This document shows positions 1 to 10,271 of a DNA stretch of 37,791 nt, piece after piece. Positions within the stretch are counted from its first letter, which is position 1, and each line of letters starts with the position of its first letter. The translations under genes were made by a program, and so were the position numbers. The stretch is from Agromyces tardus (GTDB taxonomy: Bacteria; Actinomycetota; Actinomycetes; Actinomycetales; Microbacteriaceae). Below the pieces are notes generated by a model. That model was not told where the DNA came from, did no database searches, and saw only the letters and a list, made by a program, of their open reading frames with translations. The stretch spans positions 1 to 37,791 of the forward strand of contig NZ_RHHB01000032.1 in assembly GCF_003710805.1 (NCBI RefSeq), read 5' to 3'.

Positions 1-3000
1 CCCGCCGCCGCCCCGGCTCCCGCAGCCGAACCCGAGGCACCGGCGGCTGCTCCCGCGCAGCCCGCCCCCGCCGCGACCGCCCCCGAGGTCGCCCCCGCAC
101 CCGCCACGGCGCCGCAGCCCGTCATCGGCCAGGCCCCCGAGGCTCGCACGACCTCGGTCGCCCCGCGCACCGCGCCGGTGCCCGCCGACGTGCCCGTCAC
201 GAGCCCCAACCAGGCCGCCCTCGTGGCCGAGCGCGAAGACGAGATCGTGCCGCTGCGCGGCCTCCCGAAGACCCTCGCCGCGAACATGGACCAGTCGCTC
301 ACCGTGCCCACCGCCACGAGCGTGCGCACCGTGCCGGCGAAGCTCATGATCGACAACCGCATCGTGATCAACAACCACCTGCGCCGCACCCGCGGTGGCA
401 AGGTGTCGTTCACCCACCTCATCGGCTGGGCGCTCATCCAGGCGCTCAAGGAGTTCCCGAGCCAGAACGTCTACTACTCCGAGGTCGACGGCAAGCCGAG
501 CCTCGTGAAGCCGGCGCACATCGGCCTCGGCATCGCGATCGACATCCCGAAGCCCGACGGCAGCCGTGCCCTGCTCGTCCCCGCGATCAAGCGGGCCGAG
601 ACGATGACGTTCAACGAGTACCTCACCGCCTACGAAGACCTCGTCTCGCGGGCGCGCAACAACAAGCTCACCGCCGACGACTTCCAGGGCGCCACGATCT
701 CGCTCACGAACCCCGGCGGCATCGGCACGGTGCACTCGGTGCCGCGCCTCATGAAGGGGCAGGGCTGCATCATCGGCGCCGGCGCCCTCGAGTACCCGGC
801 GGAGTTCCAGGGCGCGTCGGAGAAGACCCTCGCGAACCTGGCGATCGGCAAGACGATCACCCTCACCTCCACGTACGACCACCGCGTCATCCAGGGCGCC
901 GGCTCGGGCGAGTTCCTGAAGAAGGTCCACGAGCTGCTCATCGGGCAGCGCGACTTCTACGAGCACCTCTTCGCGGCGCTCCGCCTCCCCTACGAGCCGA
1001 TCCGCTGGGCGCCCGACATCTCGGTCGACATCGCGAGCGCGATCGACAAGACGGCGCGCGTGCAGGAGCTCATCAACTCGTTCCGCGTGCGCGGCCACAT
1101 GATGGCCGACACGGACCCGCTCGAGTACGTGCAGCGCTCCCACCCCGACCTCGACATCGCGAGCCACGGCCTCACCTTCTGGGACCTCGACCGCGAGTTC
1201 GTCACCGGCGGCTTCGGCGACAAGCGCACGGCGCTCCTGCGCGACATCCTCGGCGTGCTCCGCGACTCCTACTGCCGCACGATCGGCATCGAGTACATGC
1301 ACATCCAGGACCCCGTGCAGCGCAAGTGGATCCAGGGCGAGGTCGAGCGCAAGTACGAGAAGCCCACCCACGACGAGCAGATGCGCATCCTCGGCAAGCT
1401 CAACGAGGCCGAGGCCTTCGAGACCTTCCTGCAGACGAAGTACGTCGGCCAGAAGCGCTTCAGCCTCGAGGGCGGCGAGTCCGTCATCGCGATGCTCGAC
1501 GAGATCCTGCAGGGCGCGGCGAAGGAGGGTCTCGACGAGGTCGCCATCGGCATGGCGCACCGCGGGCGCCTCAACGTGCTCACCAACATCGCCGGCAAGA
1601 CGTACGGCCAGGTGTTCCGCGAGTTCGAGGGCACGCAGGAGTCGAAGGGCTTCTCCGGCTCGGGCGACGTGAAGTACCACCTCGGCACGGCCGGCACCTT
1701 CACGGCCGACGACGGCCACCAGGTGCCCGTGTCGCTCGCCGCGAACCCCTCGCACCTCGAGGCCGTCGACGGCGTGCTCGAGGGCATCGTGCGCGCGAAG
1801 CAGGACCGCAAGCCCATCGGCTCGTTCTCGATCCTGCCGATCCTCGTGCACGGCGACGCGGCCATGGCCGGCCAGGGCGTCGTGGTCGAGACGATGCAGA
1901 TGTCGCAGCTGCGCGGCTACCGCACGGGCGGCACGATCCACATCGTCGTCAACAACCAGGTCGGCTTCACCACCGTGCCGGGCGACGCGCGCTCGTCGAT
2001 CTACTCGACGGATGTCGCGAAGACCATCCAGGCGCCGATCTTCCACGTGAACGGCGACGACCCCGAGGCCGTCGTCCGGGTCGCGGAGCTCGCGTTCCGC
2101 TACCGCCAGGAGTTCAAGCGCGACGTCGTCATCGACCTCGTCTGCTACCGCCGCCGCGGCCACAACGAGGGCGACGACCCCTCGATGACGCAGCCGCTCA
2201 TGTACAACCTCATCGAGGCCAAGCGCTCGGTGCGCAAGCTCTACACCGAGGCCCTCGTCGGCCGCGGCGACATCACCGAGCAGGAGTACGAGGACGCGCA
2301 CCGCGACTTCCAGGACCGCCTCGAGCGCGCCTTCGCCGAGACGCACGCCGCGCAGACCGGTGCGATCCCGATCGTCGGCGCCGACGCCGAGCTCAACCGC
2401 TACGAGGAGCCCGCGACGGGCCAGCTGGAGTCCACGGCCGTGCCGACCGAGGTCGTGCACGCGATCGGCGACGCGTTCGCCAACAAGCCCACGGGCTTCA
2501 CCGTGCACCCGAAGATCCAGCAGCTGCTCACCAAGCGCCAGGACATGAGCCGCAACGGCAAAATCGACTGGGGATTCGGCGAGCTGCTCGCGCTCGGCTC
2601 GCTCCTGCTCGAGGGCACGCCCGTGCGCTTCGCCGGGCAGGACGCGCGCCGCGGCACCTTCGTGCAGCGCCACGCGGTGCTGCACGACCGCGCGAACGGC
2701 CAGGAGTGGCTGCCGCTGCAGAACCTCTCCGACAACCAGGCGCGGTTCTGGATCTACGACTCGCTGCTCAGCGAGTACGCGGCGATGGGCTTCGAGTACG
2801 GCTACTCCGTCGAGCGGGCCGACGCGCTCGTGCTCTGGGAGGCCCAGTTCGGCGACTTCGCCAACGGCGCCCAGACGATCATCGACGAGTTCATCTCCTC
2901 GGCCGAGCAGAAGTGGGGCCAGCGCTCGAGCGTCGTGCTCCTGCTCCCCCACGGCTACGAGGGCCAGGGCCCCGACCACTCGAGCGCCCGCATCGAGCGG

Positions 3001-3582
3001 TACCTCCAGATGTGCGCGGAGGACAACATGACCGTCGCCCGCCCGTCGACGCCCGCGTCGTACTTCCACCTGCTGCGCCGCCAGGCCTACCAGCGTCCGC
3101 GCCGCCCGCTCGTCGTCTTCACGCCGAAGGCGATGCTGCGCCTGCGCGGTGCCACGAGCGAGGTGGAGGACTTCACGAACGGCCGGTTCGAGCCCGTCAT
3201 CGACGATGCGCGCATCACCGACAAGGGCGCCGTGAAGCGAGTGGTGTTCCTCGCCGGAAAGCTCTACTACGACCTCGCCGCGGAGCTCGAGAAGAACCCG
3301 AACCCCGAGATCGCGGTCGTGCGCCTCGAGCAGTACTACCCGCTGCCCGCCGCGGAGCTCAAGGCCGTCGCGGACTCGTACCCGAACGCCGAGCTCATGT
3401 GGGCGCAGGAGGAACCCGAGAATCAGGGCGCCTGGCCGTTCTTCGTCATCGAGACGAACAAGCTCGGCCCGCGTCCGGTGCAGGTCGTCGCGCGCGCCGC
3501 GGCCGCCTCGCCCGCGACCGGTTCGGCGAAGCGCCACGCGGCCGAGCAGGCCGAGATCGTGCGCCGCGCGCTCACGCTGTAA
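1..3582 (+). CDS. kgd: Multifunctional 2-oxoglutarate decarboxylase / dehydrogenase E1-E2 (5' partial)
   Basis: The reading frame is open from the first base, so the start lies upstream; 1193 residues are visible. The first 60 or so are a Pro/Ala-rich linker. Next comes an acyltransferase (E2-like) domain ending in the catalytic [11 protein letters not shown] motif, then a thiamine-diphosphate E1 domain with [10 protein letters not shown] and NNQVGF motifs and a C-terminal transketolase-like part ([12 protein letters not shown]). This E2-E1 fusion is the actinobacterial Kgd/OdhA type, which decarboxylates 2-oxoglutarate in the TCA cycle and works with E2/E3 subunits encoded elsewhere. Family members are about 1200-1270 residues, so only a short N-terminal piece is missing. 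A strong hairpin follows the stop. The start codon, and any GarA/OdhI-linked control, cannot be judged from here. Confidence 0.96.
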   Translation, partial: PAAAPAPAAEPEAPAAAPAQPAPAATAPEVAPAPATAPQPVIGQAPEARTTSVAPRTAPVPADVPVTSPNQAALVAEREDEIVPLRGLPKTLAANMDQSLTVPTATSVRTVPAKLMIDNRIVINNHLRRTRGGKVSFTHLIGWALIQALKEFPSQNVYYSEVDGKPSLVKPAHIGLGIAIDIPKPDGSRALLVPAIKRAETMTFNEYLTAYEDLVSRARNNKLTADDFQGATISLTNPGGIGTVHSVPRLMKGQGCIIGAGALEYPAEFQGASEKTLANLAIGKTITLTSTYDHRVIQGAGSGEFLKKVHELLIGQRDFYEHLFAALRLPYEPIRWAPDISVDIASAIDKTARVQELINSFRVRGHMMADTDPLEYVQRSHPDLDIASHGLTFWDLDREFVTGGFGDKRTALLRDILGVLRDSYCRTIGIEYMHIQDPVQRKWIQGEVERKYEKPTHDEQMRILGKLNEAEAFETFLQTKYVGQKRFSLEGGESVIAMLDEILQGAAKEGLDEVAIGMAHRGRLNVLTNIAGKTYGQVFREFEGTQESKGFSGSGDVKYHLGTAGTFTADDGHQVPVSLAANPSHLEAVDGVLEGIVRAKQDRKPIGSFSILPILVHGDAAMAGQGVVVETMQMSQLRGYRTGGTIHIVVNNQVGFTTVPGDARSSIYSTDVAKTIQAPIFHVNGDDPEAVVRVAELAFRYRQEFKRDVVIDLVCYRRRGHNEGDDPSMTQPLMYNLIEAKRSVRKLYTEALVGRGDITEQEYEDAHRDFQDRLERAFAETHAAQTGAIPIVGADAELNRYEEPATGQLESTAVPTEVVHAIGDAFANKPTGFTVHPKIQQLLTKRQDMSRNGKIDWGFGELLALGSLLLEGTPVRFAGQDARRGTFVQRHAVLHDRANGQEWLPLQNLSDNQARFWIYDSLLSEYAAMGFEYGYSVERADALVLWEAQFGDFANGAQTIIDEFISSAEQKWGQRSSVVLLLPHGYEGQGPDHSSARIERYLQMCAEDNMTVARPSTPASYFHLLRRQAYQRPRRPLVVFTPKAMLRLRGATSEVEDFTNGRFEPVIDDARITDKGAVKRVVFLAGKLYYDLAAELEKNPNPEIAVVRLEQYYPLPAAELKAVADSYPNAELMWAQEEPENQGAWPFFVIETNKLGPRPVQVVARAAAASPATGSAKRHAAEQAEIVRRALTL

Positions 3583-3611
3583 GAGCCGGGCGGCGGTCGC
3601 CGCCGACACGA

Positions 3612-3650
3612 CGAAGAGCGGATGCCTCCCCACGGGGCATCCGCTCTTCG
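3612..3650. terminator. Bidirectional hairpin terminator between kgd and the MMPL gene
   Basis: Perfect 15-bp arms (3612-3626 and 3636-3650) with a 9-base loop lie between two convergent genes. The pairing extends outward imperfectly through CGACACGAC / GTCGTGTG. There is no T-run, as is common in high-GC actinobacteria. The arms contain the GCGGATGCC motif that recurs across the host part of the window. Confidence 0.75.
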
Positions 3651-3725
3651 CGTCGTGTGGCACGGTGTCGCGCCCTGACACTCCGGGGCGGGTGCGGCGG
3701 TCGCTCGTCGCCGCACCCGCCGGCC

Positions 3726-6107
3726 TCAGCGAACCGGGACCGGCTCCCGTTCGGGCGCGCCGCCCGCGGCATCCGGATCGGTCGCATCGCCGCCGGCGAC
3801 ACGCTCGCCCCCGAGACCCGGCCGGGCGCTCGACGCATCGCGCCCGTCGCCGTCGCCGTCGGCCCGGGCGAGCCGGCTCGGCCACCAGATCGCGCGGCCG
3901 ATGTCGTAGGCGGCCGCGGGCACGAGCAGGGTGCGCACGAGGAACGTGTCGAGCAGCACGCCGAACGCGACGATGAACGAGATCTGGGCGAGGAAGAGGA
4001 TCGGCAGCACGCCGAGCGCGGCGAACGTCGCCGCGAGCACGAGGCCCGCGGAGGTGATCACCCCGCCGGTGAGCTTGAGGCCGCGCAGGATGCCCTGCCG
4101 CGTGCCGTGCACGATGGACTCCTCGCGCACCCGGGTCATCAGGAAGATGTTGTAATCGACACCGAGCGCGACGAGGAACACGAACCCGAACAGCGGCACC
4201 GACGGGTCGGCGCCCGGGAACCCGAACACGTTCTCGAACACGACCGCCGAGACGCCCAGCGCAGCCGCGAACGACAGCACGACGCTGCCGATGAGCACGA
4301 GCGGCGCGACGACCGCGCGCAGCAGCAGCATGAGGATCACCAGGATCGCGAGCAGCACGAGCGGGATGATGAGCCGCTGGTCGGCGACCGCGGCGTCGTT
4401 CGTGTCGAGGGCGACCGCGGTCGGGCCGCCCACGAGCACGTCCTCGCCGACGTCGTCGAGGCTGACCCGCAGTTCGCGCACGGTCTCCTCCGCCGGGGCG
4501 GAGTCGGCGGCGTCCTCGAGGGTCGCCTGCAGCAGCACCTGGCCGTCGACCACGGTGGGCTCGGGCGCCGGCGTGCCGGGAGGGCCGAACGCCTGGATGC
4601 CGTCGGCGGTCACGGGCGCCGAGCCGGCGGGCGAGTCCTGCGAGACCACGGCGACGGATGCCACGCCGGCGGTGCCGAGCGCGATGTCGGCCATGGCCTG
4701 CAGCTCGTCCTCCGGGCCGATGATGACGGCGGGAGTGCCAGAACCGGCCGGGAAGTGCTCGCCGAGCAGCTCCTGACCGTCGCGCGCCTGGGACTCGCCG
4801 AGCACGAACGCGCTCGAGGGAACGCCATCGGCGTCGAGCTGCAGCAGCCCGAGCGACATCACGGCGAGCACGAGCGTGGAGACGACCCACACGGTGCGGG
4901 GGCGCTTCGAGACGAGGCGCCCGACCGCCGCCCAGACGCCGCGTTCGGTGGTCGCGGCGTCGACGACGGGGGTCGCGGGCAGCGCGGTGCCGGCCTGCCC
5001 GGTCGCGGCATCCGCTGCCTGCGTCGCCGCGGTCGCGTCGGGGTGGCGCACGCGCCGCGGCCAGAACGCGACGCGGCCCGCCCAGAGCAGGAGCGCCGGC
5101 AGCAGCGTGAGCGCGGCGAGCACCGCGAACAGGATGCCGATCGCGGCCACGGGCCCGAGGATCTTGTTCGAGTTGAGCTCGCTCGCGAGCAGGATGAGCA
5201 GGCCGACGATGACGGTACCGCCCGAGGCGACGATCGGCTCCCAGGCGCCCTTGAGGGCCGCCCACGTGGCATCCCACCGGCGCTCGTGCACGGCGAGCGC
5301 CTCGCGGTACCGGGCGATGTACAGGAGCGCGTAGTCGGTCGCGGCACCGATGACGAGGATGAAGAGGATGCCCTGCGTCTGGCCGGAGAGCAGCAGCACG
5401 TCGGCCTTCGCGAGCTGCACGACCGTGAAGACCGCGGCGGTGAGCGCGGTGAGGCTCGTGAAGAGCACGATCACGGGCAGCAGGGGCGAGCGGTAGACGA
5501 CGATCAGGATCACGAAGACCGCGGCGAGCGCGACCGCGAGCAGCAGCCCGTCGATGCCGGCGAACGCGGCCGACAGGTCGGCGGTGAACCCCGCGGGACC
5601 GGTGACGGCCGCGGTCGTGCCGTCGACCGGCTGCTCGTCGAGCAGCGCCCGCATCTCCTCGACGGTGACGCCCGAGCCCTCCTCGCCGTCGCTCGGGGCG
5701 ATCGAGGCGACGAACTGGGCCGCCTCGCCGTCGTCCGAGACGATCACGGGCGACGTCTCGTCGTCGACGACGCCCTCGAGGTCGAGCACCTCGACGCGCA
5801 GGTCCTCGATCGCGGCGAGCTGGGCCTCGTCGAGCTCGCTGCCGCCGTCGGAGGCGAAGACGACGATCGCCGGGATGTTCGCGGAGTCGCGGAACCCGTC
5901 CTGCAACTCGTTGACCTCGGTGGCCTCGGCGGACGCGGGGAGGAAGGACGCCTGGTCGTTCTTCGAGACGTCGCTGAGGGAGCCGAAGGCGGCCCCGCCG
6001 GCGCCGAAGAGCGCGAACCAGATGAGGATGAGGACGGTGGGAATGAGCGCCCGGAGCCACAGGGGGACTCTGCCGGTGCGCGTGCTGGGTGCGGCGTTCG
6101 TGTTCAT
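3726..6107 (-). CDS. MMPL/RND-family transporter
   Basis: This 793-residue membrane protein has the RND/MMPL layout: an N-terminal membrane segment (WLRALIPTVLILIWFALFG), an extracytoplasmic domain of about 170 residues, a bundle of hydrophobic helices with the signature GAATDYALLYIARYRE, then a second extracytoplasmic domain and helix bundle with the matching VALGVDYNIFLMTRVREE. The repeated Asp-Tyr pairs in membrane helices are the proton-relay residues of the family. Members export lipids or drugs at the plasma membrane using proton motive force; the substrate cannot be told from sequence. It lies downstream of sigR-rsrA on the same strand, but a 116-bp gap with repeated operator-like boxes suggests its own promoter. 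The C-terminal tail is hydrophilic. Confidence 0.92.
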   Translation of the reverse strand: MNTNAAPSTRTGRVPLWLRALIPTVLILIWFALFGAGGAAFGSLSDVSKNDQASFLPASAEATEVNELQDGFRDSANIPAIVVFASDGGSELDEAQLAAIEDLRVEVLDLEGVVDDETSPVIVSDDGEAAQFVASIAPSDGEEGSGVTVEEMRALLDEQPVDGTTAAVTGPAGFTADLSAAFAGIDGLLLAVALAAVFVILIVVYRSPLLPVIVLFTSLTALTAAVFTVVQLAKADVLLLSGQTQGILFILVIGAATDYALLYIARYREALAVHERRWDATWAALKGAWEPIVASGGTVIVGLLILLASELNSNKILGPVAAIGILFAVLAALTLLPALLLWAGRVAFWPRRVRHPDATAATQAADAATGQAGTALPATPVVDAATTERGVWAAVGRLVSKRPRTVWVVSTLVLAVMSLGLLQLDADGVPSSAFVLGESQARDGQELLGEHFPAGSGTPAVIIGPEDELQAMADIALGTAGVASVAVVSQDSPAGSAPVTADGIQAFGPPGTPAPEPTVVDGQVLLQATLEDAADSAPAEETVRELRVSLDDVGEDVLVGGPTAVALDTNDAAVADQRLIIPLVLLAILVILMLLLRAVVAPLVLIGSVVLSFAAALGVSAVVFENVFGFPGADPSVPLFGFVFLVALGVDYNIFLMTRVREESIVHGTRQGILRGLKLTGGVITSAGLVLAATFAALGVLPILFLAQISFIVAFGVLLDTFLVRTLLVPAAAYDIGRAIWWPSRLARADGDGDGRDASSARPGLGGERVAGGDATDPDAAGGAPEREPVPVR

Positions 6108-6150
6108 CGTGCAACGACGCTACGGGCCGCCCCGCGCACGGCGCGTCCAC

Positions 6151-6226
6151 CGAAAGTTCGCTCGGCCGCCGGACGGGTCAATCGAAAGTTCGAACGTCGC
6201 CGTTCCGGCGTCTGCCGGACGGGTCA
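6151..6226 (-). promoter_or_regulatory. Repeated near-palindromic boxes upstream of the MMPL gene
   Basis: CGAAAGTTCG occurs at 6151-6160 and 6183-6192, 32 bp apart (about three helical turns). GCCGGACGGGTCA occurs at 6168-6180 and 6214-6226, the second copy overlapping the rsrA stop codon. Read on the minus strand, TTGACC (6181-6176) followed 17 bases later by AACTTT could be a promoter, with the boxes at and just upstream of it. The layout suggests a dimeric regulator controlling the transporter; no regulator is identified. Confidence 0.5.
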
Positions 6227-6481
6227 GTCGACGAGTGCGCCGTGTCCCGCCTGGATGTCGCGGATCCGCGTGAGCACCACCATGCGGAGCTCCTCGGGCG
6301 CGCTCTCCTTGCAGGCGCGCTGCACGACCTCGGTGATCGCGACGCCGACGCGCAGCTCGGCCGAGCAGTCGGGGCAGCTCTCCATGTGCTCGCGGATGTC
6401 TGCGGCATCCTCGCGGCACAGCTCGTTGTGCAGGTATTCCTCGAGTTCGGCCTTGGCCTTCTCGCAGCCGCAGTCGGTCAT
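6224..6481 (-). CDS. rsrA: Zinc-binding redox-sensing anti-sigma factor RsrA
   Basis: This 85-residue protein has the ZAS anti-sigma signature H32-x3-C36-x2-C39 (HMESCPDC), with further cysteines at positions 4, 6 and 22. In the RsrA family these ligate zinc, and disulfide formation under thiol stress releases the sigma factor. The start codon overlaps the sigR stop as ATGA, the usual sigR-rsrA arrangement, so the pair is translationally coupled and the anti-sigma factor is made in step with its partner. It acts in the cytoplasm as part of the mycothiol/thioredoxin stress response. Length and motif fit the family well. Confidence 0.93.
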   Translation of the reverse strand: MTDCGCEKAKAELEEYLHNELCREDAADIREHMESCPDCSAELRVGVAITEVVQRACKESAPEELRMVVLTRIRDIQAGHGALVD

Positions 6482-7203
6482 CGTGGGCTCCTCGGCATGG
6501 TCTGCCTCCTGGTGGGTTTGGCCGCCGTCTCGATGCCCTGCTCGCGGGCATAGTCGGCGAGGGACTCGCGAAGCATCCGCCGGCCACGGTGCAGGCGGCT
6601 CATCACGGTCCCGATCGGGGTGTTCATCATGTCGGCGATCTCCTGGTAGGAGAATCCCTCGACGTCGGCGAAGTACACGGCGAGGCGGAAGTCCTCGGGC
6701 AGCGCTTGGAGGGCGTCCTTCACGGCGCTGTCGGGCAGGTGGTCGATCGCCTCGGCCTCGGCGGAGCGCGCGGAGGTCGCGGTGGTCGACTCGGCGCCGC
6801 CGAGCTGCCAGTCCTCCAGGTCGTCGATCGTGCCCTGATAGGGCTCGCGCTGCTTCTTGCGGTAGGTGTTGATGAAGGTGTTCGTGAGGATGCGATACAG
6901 CCACGCCTTGAGGTTCGTGCCCTGCGTGAACTGCCCGAACGCGGCGAACGCCTTCACGAACGTCTCCTGCACCAGGTCCTGCGCGTCGGCGGGGTTCTTG
7001 GTCATGCGCAGCGCGGCACCGTAGAGCTGGTCGATGAACGGCAGCGCCTGCTCCTCGAAGAGTTCGCCGAGCGGCCTCGTGTCGTCGTTCGCCTGTGTGT
7101 CGATCGTGGTGTCGATCTCGTCGCCGGTCATCACCGGCAATCCTAGATCGTGCACCTTGCGAGTGTCCGGGCGTTCGAGCACTGCTGCCTGCACGCGCAC
7201 CAT
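6478..7203 (-). CDS. sigR: ECF RNA polymerase sigma factor SigR
   Basis: The 241-residue product contains a sigma region 2 (about residues 45-120, with [14 protein letters not shown] and [15 protein letters not shown]) and a sigma region 4 (about 165-225, with [28 protein letters not shown]). Coupling to rsrA identifies it as the SigR/SigH group that transcribes thioredoxin and mycothiol genes. The start is uncertain: AAGGAG abuts the ATG at 7203, while a GTG three codons later (7194) sits 9 bases after it and may be the real start; an internal ATG at 7131 is also possible. It is divergent from aroA across only 37 bp. SigR genes are often self-regulated, but no clear GGAAT-GTT promoter pair is visible here. 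Confidence 0.93.
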   Translation of the reverse strand: MVRVQAAVLERPDTRKVHDLGLPVMTGDEIDTTIDTQANDDTRPLGELFEEQALPFIDQLYGAALRMTKNPADAQDLVQETFVKAFAAFGQFTQGTNLKAWLYRILTNTFINTYRKKQREPYQGTIDDLEDWQLGGAESTTATSARSAEAEAIDHLPDSAVKDALQALPEDFRLAVYFADVEGFSYQEIADMMNTPIGTVMSRLHRGRRMLRESLADYAREQGIETAAKPTRRQTMPRSPR

Positions 7204-7225
7204 CTCCTTCCGCGTTCGCTGACGC

Positions 7226-7231
7226 TACTGT
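7226..7231 (+). promoter_or_regulatory. Candidate -10 element for aroA
   Basis: TACTGT (TANNNT type) ends 9 bases before the aroA ATG. The 37-bp gap to sigR holds no Shine-Dalgarno sequence for aroA, so a leaderless or nearly leaderless transcript is likely. No good -35 element is visible. Confidence 0.4.
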
Positions 7232-7240
7232 TGATAACCG

Positions 7241-8611
7241 ATGCAGATTTCGAGGTATTCCGCTCCCGAGTTCGATCCCTACGGCGACAACCGCCAGACC
7301 GACACGGATGCCGGGTGGCGTGCGCCCGTGGCGCCGGGCCCGCTCGCCGCGGTGCTCTCGCTGCCCGGATCGAAGTCGCTGACGAATCGCGAGCTCGTGC
7401 TCGCCGCGCTCGCCGACGGGTCCTCGACGCTGCGCGCCCCGCTGTGGTCGCGCGACAGCGAGCTGATGATCGAGGGGCTGCGGGCGCTCGGCACCCGCTT
7501 CGAGCGTCGCGAGGGCCACGGCGGGTTCGGCGACGACCTCGTCGTGACCCCCGCCGACGAGCTCCTGGGCTCGACCACGATCGACTGCGGACTCGCCGGC
7601 ACGGTCATGCGCTTCCTGCCGCCCGTCGCCGCGCTCGCGCTCGGCCCCACGACGTTCGACGGCGACGAGGGCGCACGACGGCGACCGATGGGCGGCTCGA
7701 TCGAGGCCCTGCGGGCGCTCGGCGTCGACCTCGACGACGACGGCCGGGGGGCGCTCCCCTTCACGGTGCACGGCACCGGGCGCGTCGCGGGCGGCGAGGT
7801 CGCGATCGACGCCTCGGCGTCGAGCCAGTTCGTCTCCGGCCTCCTGCTGTCCGCCCCGCGGTTCGAGCGCGGCCTCGACCTGCGCCACACGGGCGAGCGC
7901 CTCCCGAGCCTCCCCCACATCGAGATGACGATCGCCGCGCTCGCGGCACGCGGCGTCGAGGTCGAGCAGCCCGAGCGGGGCCGGTGGCGCGTCGCACCCG
8001 GCACGATCCGTGCGATCGACGTCGACATCGAGCCCGACCTGTCGAACGCGGCGCCGTTCCTCGTGGCGGCCCTCGTGGCCGGCGGCTCCGTCACGATCAC
8101 GGGATGGCCCTCCGAGACGACGCAGGTCGGCGCGCAGCTCGCCGAGCTCCTGCCGTTGTTCGGGGCGCGCGTCGAGCGCGCAGAATCGCGGCTGACCGTG
8201 CACGCGCCCGAGCCGGGCGCGGACGGCGGTCGCGGCATCCGCGGGGTCGACCTCGATCTCTCCGAGGCGGGCGAGCTCGTGCCGAACCTCGTCGCGCTCG
8301 CCGCCCTCGCCGACGGGCCGAGCACCTTCACCGGCATCGGCCACATCCGCCACCACGAGACCGACCGTCTCGCGGCCCTCGCCGCCGAGCTCAACGGCCT
8401 CGGCGGCCGAGTCACCGAACTCGACGACGGCCTGCGCGTCGAACCCGCTCCGCTCCACGGCGGCCCCTGGCGCGCATATGCCGATCACCGCATGGCCACC
8501 TCCGGCGCCATCGTCGGCCTCGCCGTGCCCGGCGTCGTGGTCGACGACATCGACTCCACGTCGAAGACGCTCCCCCAGTTCACGCAGCTCTGGGGGAAAC
8601 TGCTCGCATGA
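7241..8611 (+). CDS. aroA: 3-phosphoshikimate 1-carboxyvinyltransferase (EPSP synthase)
   Basis: The 456-residue protein catalyses the penultimate step of chorismate synthesis, joining phosphoenolpyruvate to shikimate 3-phosphate in the cytoplasm. Family motifs appear in order: PGSKSLTNRELVLAAL (substrate-binding Lys-Ser), GLAGTVMRFLPP (conserved Arg), SASSQFVSGLL, the catalytic Asp in DLSNAAPFL, GIGHIRHHETDRL and DHRMATSGAIVGL. Length is normal. The start at 7241 gives an N-terminus (YSAPEFDPYGD) that looks native, and there is no ribosome-binding site, consistent with leaderless translation. The stop overlaps the rsgA start as ATGA, so the two genes are co-transcribed. Confidence 0.97.
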   Translation: MQISRYSAPEFDPYGDNRQTDTDAGWRAPVAPGPLAAVLSLPGSKSLTNRELVLAALADGSSTLRAPLWSRDSELMIEGLRALGTRFERREGHGGFGDDLVVTPADELLGSTTIDCGLAGTVMRFLPPVAALALGPTTFDGDEGARRRPMGGSIEALRALGVDLDDDGRGALPFTVHGTGRVAGGEVAIDASASSQFVSGLLLSAPRFERGLDLRHTGERLPSLPHIEMTIAALAARGVEVEQPERGRWRVAPGTIRAIDVDIEPDLSNAAPFLVAALVAGGSVTITGWPSETTQVGAQLAELLPLFGARVERAESRLTVHAPEPGADGGRGIRGVDLDLSEAGELVPNLVALAALADGPSTFTGIGHIRHHETDRLAALAAELNGLGGRVTELDDGLRVEPAPLHGGPWRAYADHRMATSGAIVGLAVPGVVVDDIDSTSKTLPQFTQLWGKLLA

Positions 8612-9666
8612 GCTGGTGGGAGACCGACGAGGACGAGGACGAGGACGAGTACGACGAGTCCGACGTCAAGGTCCGTCCGAACCGCCGCGGCAGCCGCCCG
8701 CGCACGAAGGTGCGCCCCGAACACGCCGACGCGGTCGAGGGCTGGGTGTACGGCGTCGACCGCGGGCGCTACGCGGTGCTGGTGGGCGACGGCACGCCCG
8801 ACGAGCACGTCATCACGGCCGCGCGCGCGAGCGAGCTGCGCCGCAAGTCGGTCGTCACCGGCGATCGCGTCGACCTCGTCGGCGACACGACCGGCGACCC
8901 CGGCACCCTCGCCCGCATCGTGCGCGTGCAGGAGCGCACCACGCTGCTGCGCCGCAGCGCCGACGACACCGACGAGGTCGAGCGCATCATCGTCGCGAAC
9001 GCCGACCAGATGCTCATCGTCGTCGCGGCGGCGAATCCCGAGCCGCGCATCCGCCTGCTCGACCGCTACCTCGTGGCCGCCTTCGATGCGGGGATCGCGC
9101 CGATCCTCTGCATCACGAAGACCGACCTCGCGGACCCGGCGCCGTTCCTCGAGAACTTCGCGGGGCTCGACCTGCCGGTGTTCCGCAGCAGCACCGACCG
9201 CATGCCGCTCGAGCAGATCACCGCGGCGCTCATCGGGCACCGCACCGTGTTCGTCGGCCACTCGGGCGTCGGCAAGTCCACGCTCGTGAACGCGCTCGTG
9301 CCCGACGCGAACCGCGCGACGGGCGTCGTCAACGTCGTCACGGGTCGCGGCCGGCACACCTCCTCGTCGACCGTCTCGCTGCGGGTCCACACCGAGGCGG
9401 GCGACGGCTGGGTCATCGACACCCCCGGCGTGCGCTCGTTCGGCCTCGGGCACGTCGACCCCGCCAACATCCTCGGCGCCTTCTCCGACCTCGCGGCCGT
9501 GGCCGAGCGTTGCCCGCGCGGCTGCACGCACCTGCCCGACGCCCCCGACTGCGCGATCGCGGAGGCCGTCGAGGCGGGCGAGCTCGGCGACACGGGCCGA
9601 GCGCGCCTCGACTCCCTGCAGCGACTGCTCGGCACCTTCGCCGCGCGGAGCACCCGGGTCGAGTAG
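8608..9666 (+). CDS. rsgA: Ribosome small-subunit-dependent GTPase A
   Basis: This 352-residue circularly permuted GTPase helps late maturation of the 30S subunit. An acidic Asp/Glu-rich N-terminus is followed by an OB-fold (about 40-115), then the permuted G motifs: TKTD near 170 (G4) before the P-loop GHSGVGKS at about 217-224 (G1) and DTPG (G3). A C-terminal zinc site is visible as C-P-R-G-C-T-H followed by C eight residues later. It starts inside the aroA stop codon (ATGA). The aroA-rsgA pairing is familiar in actinobacteria. No anomalies seen. Confidence 0.96.
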   Translation: MSWWETDEDEDEDEYDESDVKVRPNRRGSRPRTKVRPEHADAVEGWVYGVDRGRYAVLVGDGTPDEHVITAARASELRRKSVVTGDRVDLVGDTTGDPGTLARIVRVQERTTLLRRSADDTDEVERIIVANADQMLIVVAAANPEPRIRLLDRYLVAAFDAGIAPILCITKTDLADPAPFLENFAGLDLPVFRSSTDRMPLEQITAALIGHRTVFVGHSGVGKSTLVNALVPDANRATGVVNVVTGRGRHTSSSTVSLRVHTEAGDGWVIDTPGVRSFGLGHVDPANILGAFSDLAAVAERCPRGCTHLPDAPDCAIAEAVEAGELGDTGRARLDSLQRLLGTFAARSTRVE

Positions 9667-9687
9667 CACCGCCGGCACCCGGCACCG

Positions 9688-9705
9688 GCCGCCGTCCCCG
9701 GCGGC
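9688..9705 (+). terminator. Small hairpin after rsgA
   Basis: Perfect 7-bp GC arms (9688-9694 and 9699-9705) around a 4-base loop lie 22 bases after the rsgA stop and before the separate bcp promoter. It may end the aroA-rsgA transcript; there is no T-run. Confidence 0.35.
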
Positions 9706-9727
9706 ACCGCGGCATCCGCACCGTGCC

Positions 9728-9733
9728 TACGAT
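9728..9733 (+). promoter_or_regulatory. -10 element for a leaderless bcp transcript
   Basis: TACGAT lies exactly 6 bases before the bcp ATG with no Shine-Dalgarno sequence between. This is the actinobacterial leaderless layout, placing transcription start at or next to the A of the start codon. Confidence 0.6.
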
Positions 9734-9739
9734 TGACGC

Positions 9740-10216
9740 ATGACCGACGCACGTCTCGCCCAGGGCGACCTCGCACCCGACTTCACGCTCCCCGACCAGG
9801 ACGGCAACCCCGTCACGCTCTCCTCGCTCCGCGGCCGGAAGGTCGTGCTGTACTTCTACCCCGAGGCGATGACGCCGGGTTGCACGACCGAGGCGTGCGA
9901 CTTCCGCGACAACCTCAACTCGTTCGCGGGCGCCGGCGTGCGCGTGCTGGGCGTGTCGAAGGACGACACCGCGAAGCTCAAGACGTTCGCCGAGCGCGAC
10001 CACCTCACGTTCCCGCTGCTCTCCGACACCGACCTCGCCGTGCAGCACGCCTACGGCGCCTGGGGCGAGAAGTCCCTCTACGGCAAGACGGTGGTCGGAT
10101 CGATCCGCTCGACGTTCATCATCGACGAGGAGGGACGCATCGAGAAGCCGATGTACAACGTCAAGGCCACCGGTCACGTCGCGCGCCTCCGCAAGGAGCT
10201 CGGCCTCGACGGCTGA
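9740..10216 (+). CDS. bcp: Thioredoxin-dependent thiol peroxidase (BCP/PrxQ peroxiredoxin)
   Basis: The 158-residue protein reduces hydrogen peroxide and organic hydroperoxides with electrons from thioredoxin. It shows the peroxiredoxin active site [15 protein letters not shown]: Thr45, peroxidatic Cys48 and, five residues on, resolving Cys53, the atypical 2-Cys BCP arrangement. The thioredoxin-fold strand [14 protein letters not shown] with its conserved Arg follows. It appears to be transcribed alone from a leaderless promoter. Convergent with the next gene, from which it is separated by 55 bp. Confidence 0.95.
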   Translation: MTDARLAQGDLAPDFTLPDQDGNPVTLSSLRGRKVVLYFYPEAMTPGCTTEACDFRDNLNSFAGAGVRVLGVSKDDTAKLKTFAERDHLTFPLLSDTDLAVQHAYGAWGEKSLYGKTVVGSIRSTFIIDEEGRIEKPMYNVKATGHVARLRKELGLDG

Positions 10217-10271
10217 CCCGCCCCCGATCCGACTCGCCTCGACGCCCGTGAAGGGCGCGGATGCCGCCGGC

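Noticed and set aside
1326..6872. A very long open frame on the plus strand, over 1800 codons
   Set aside because: It overlaps kgd in another frame and runs antisense to the MMPL and sigR-rsrA genes; its Arg/Ala/Gly/Pro-rich translation is the usual artefact of third-position GC.
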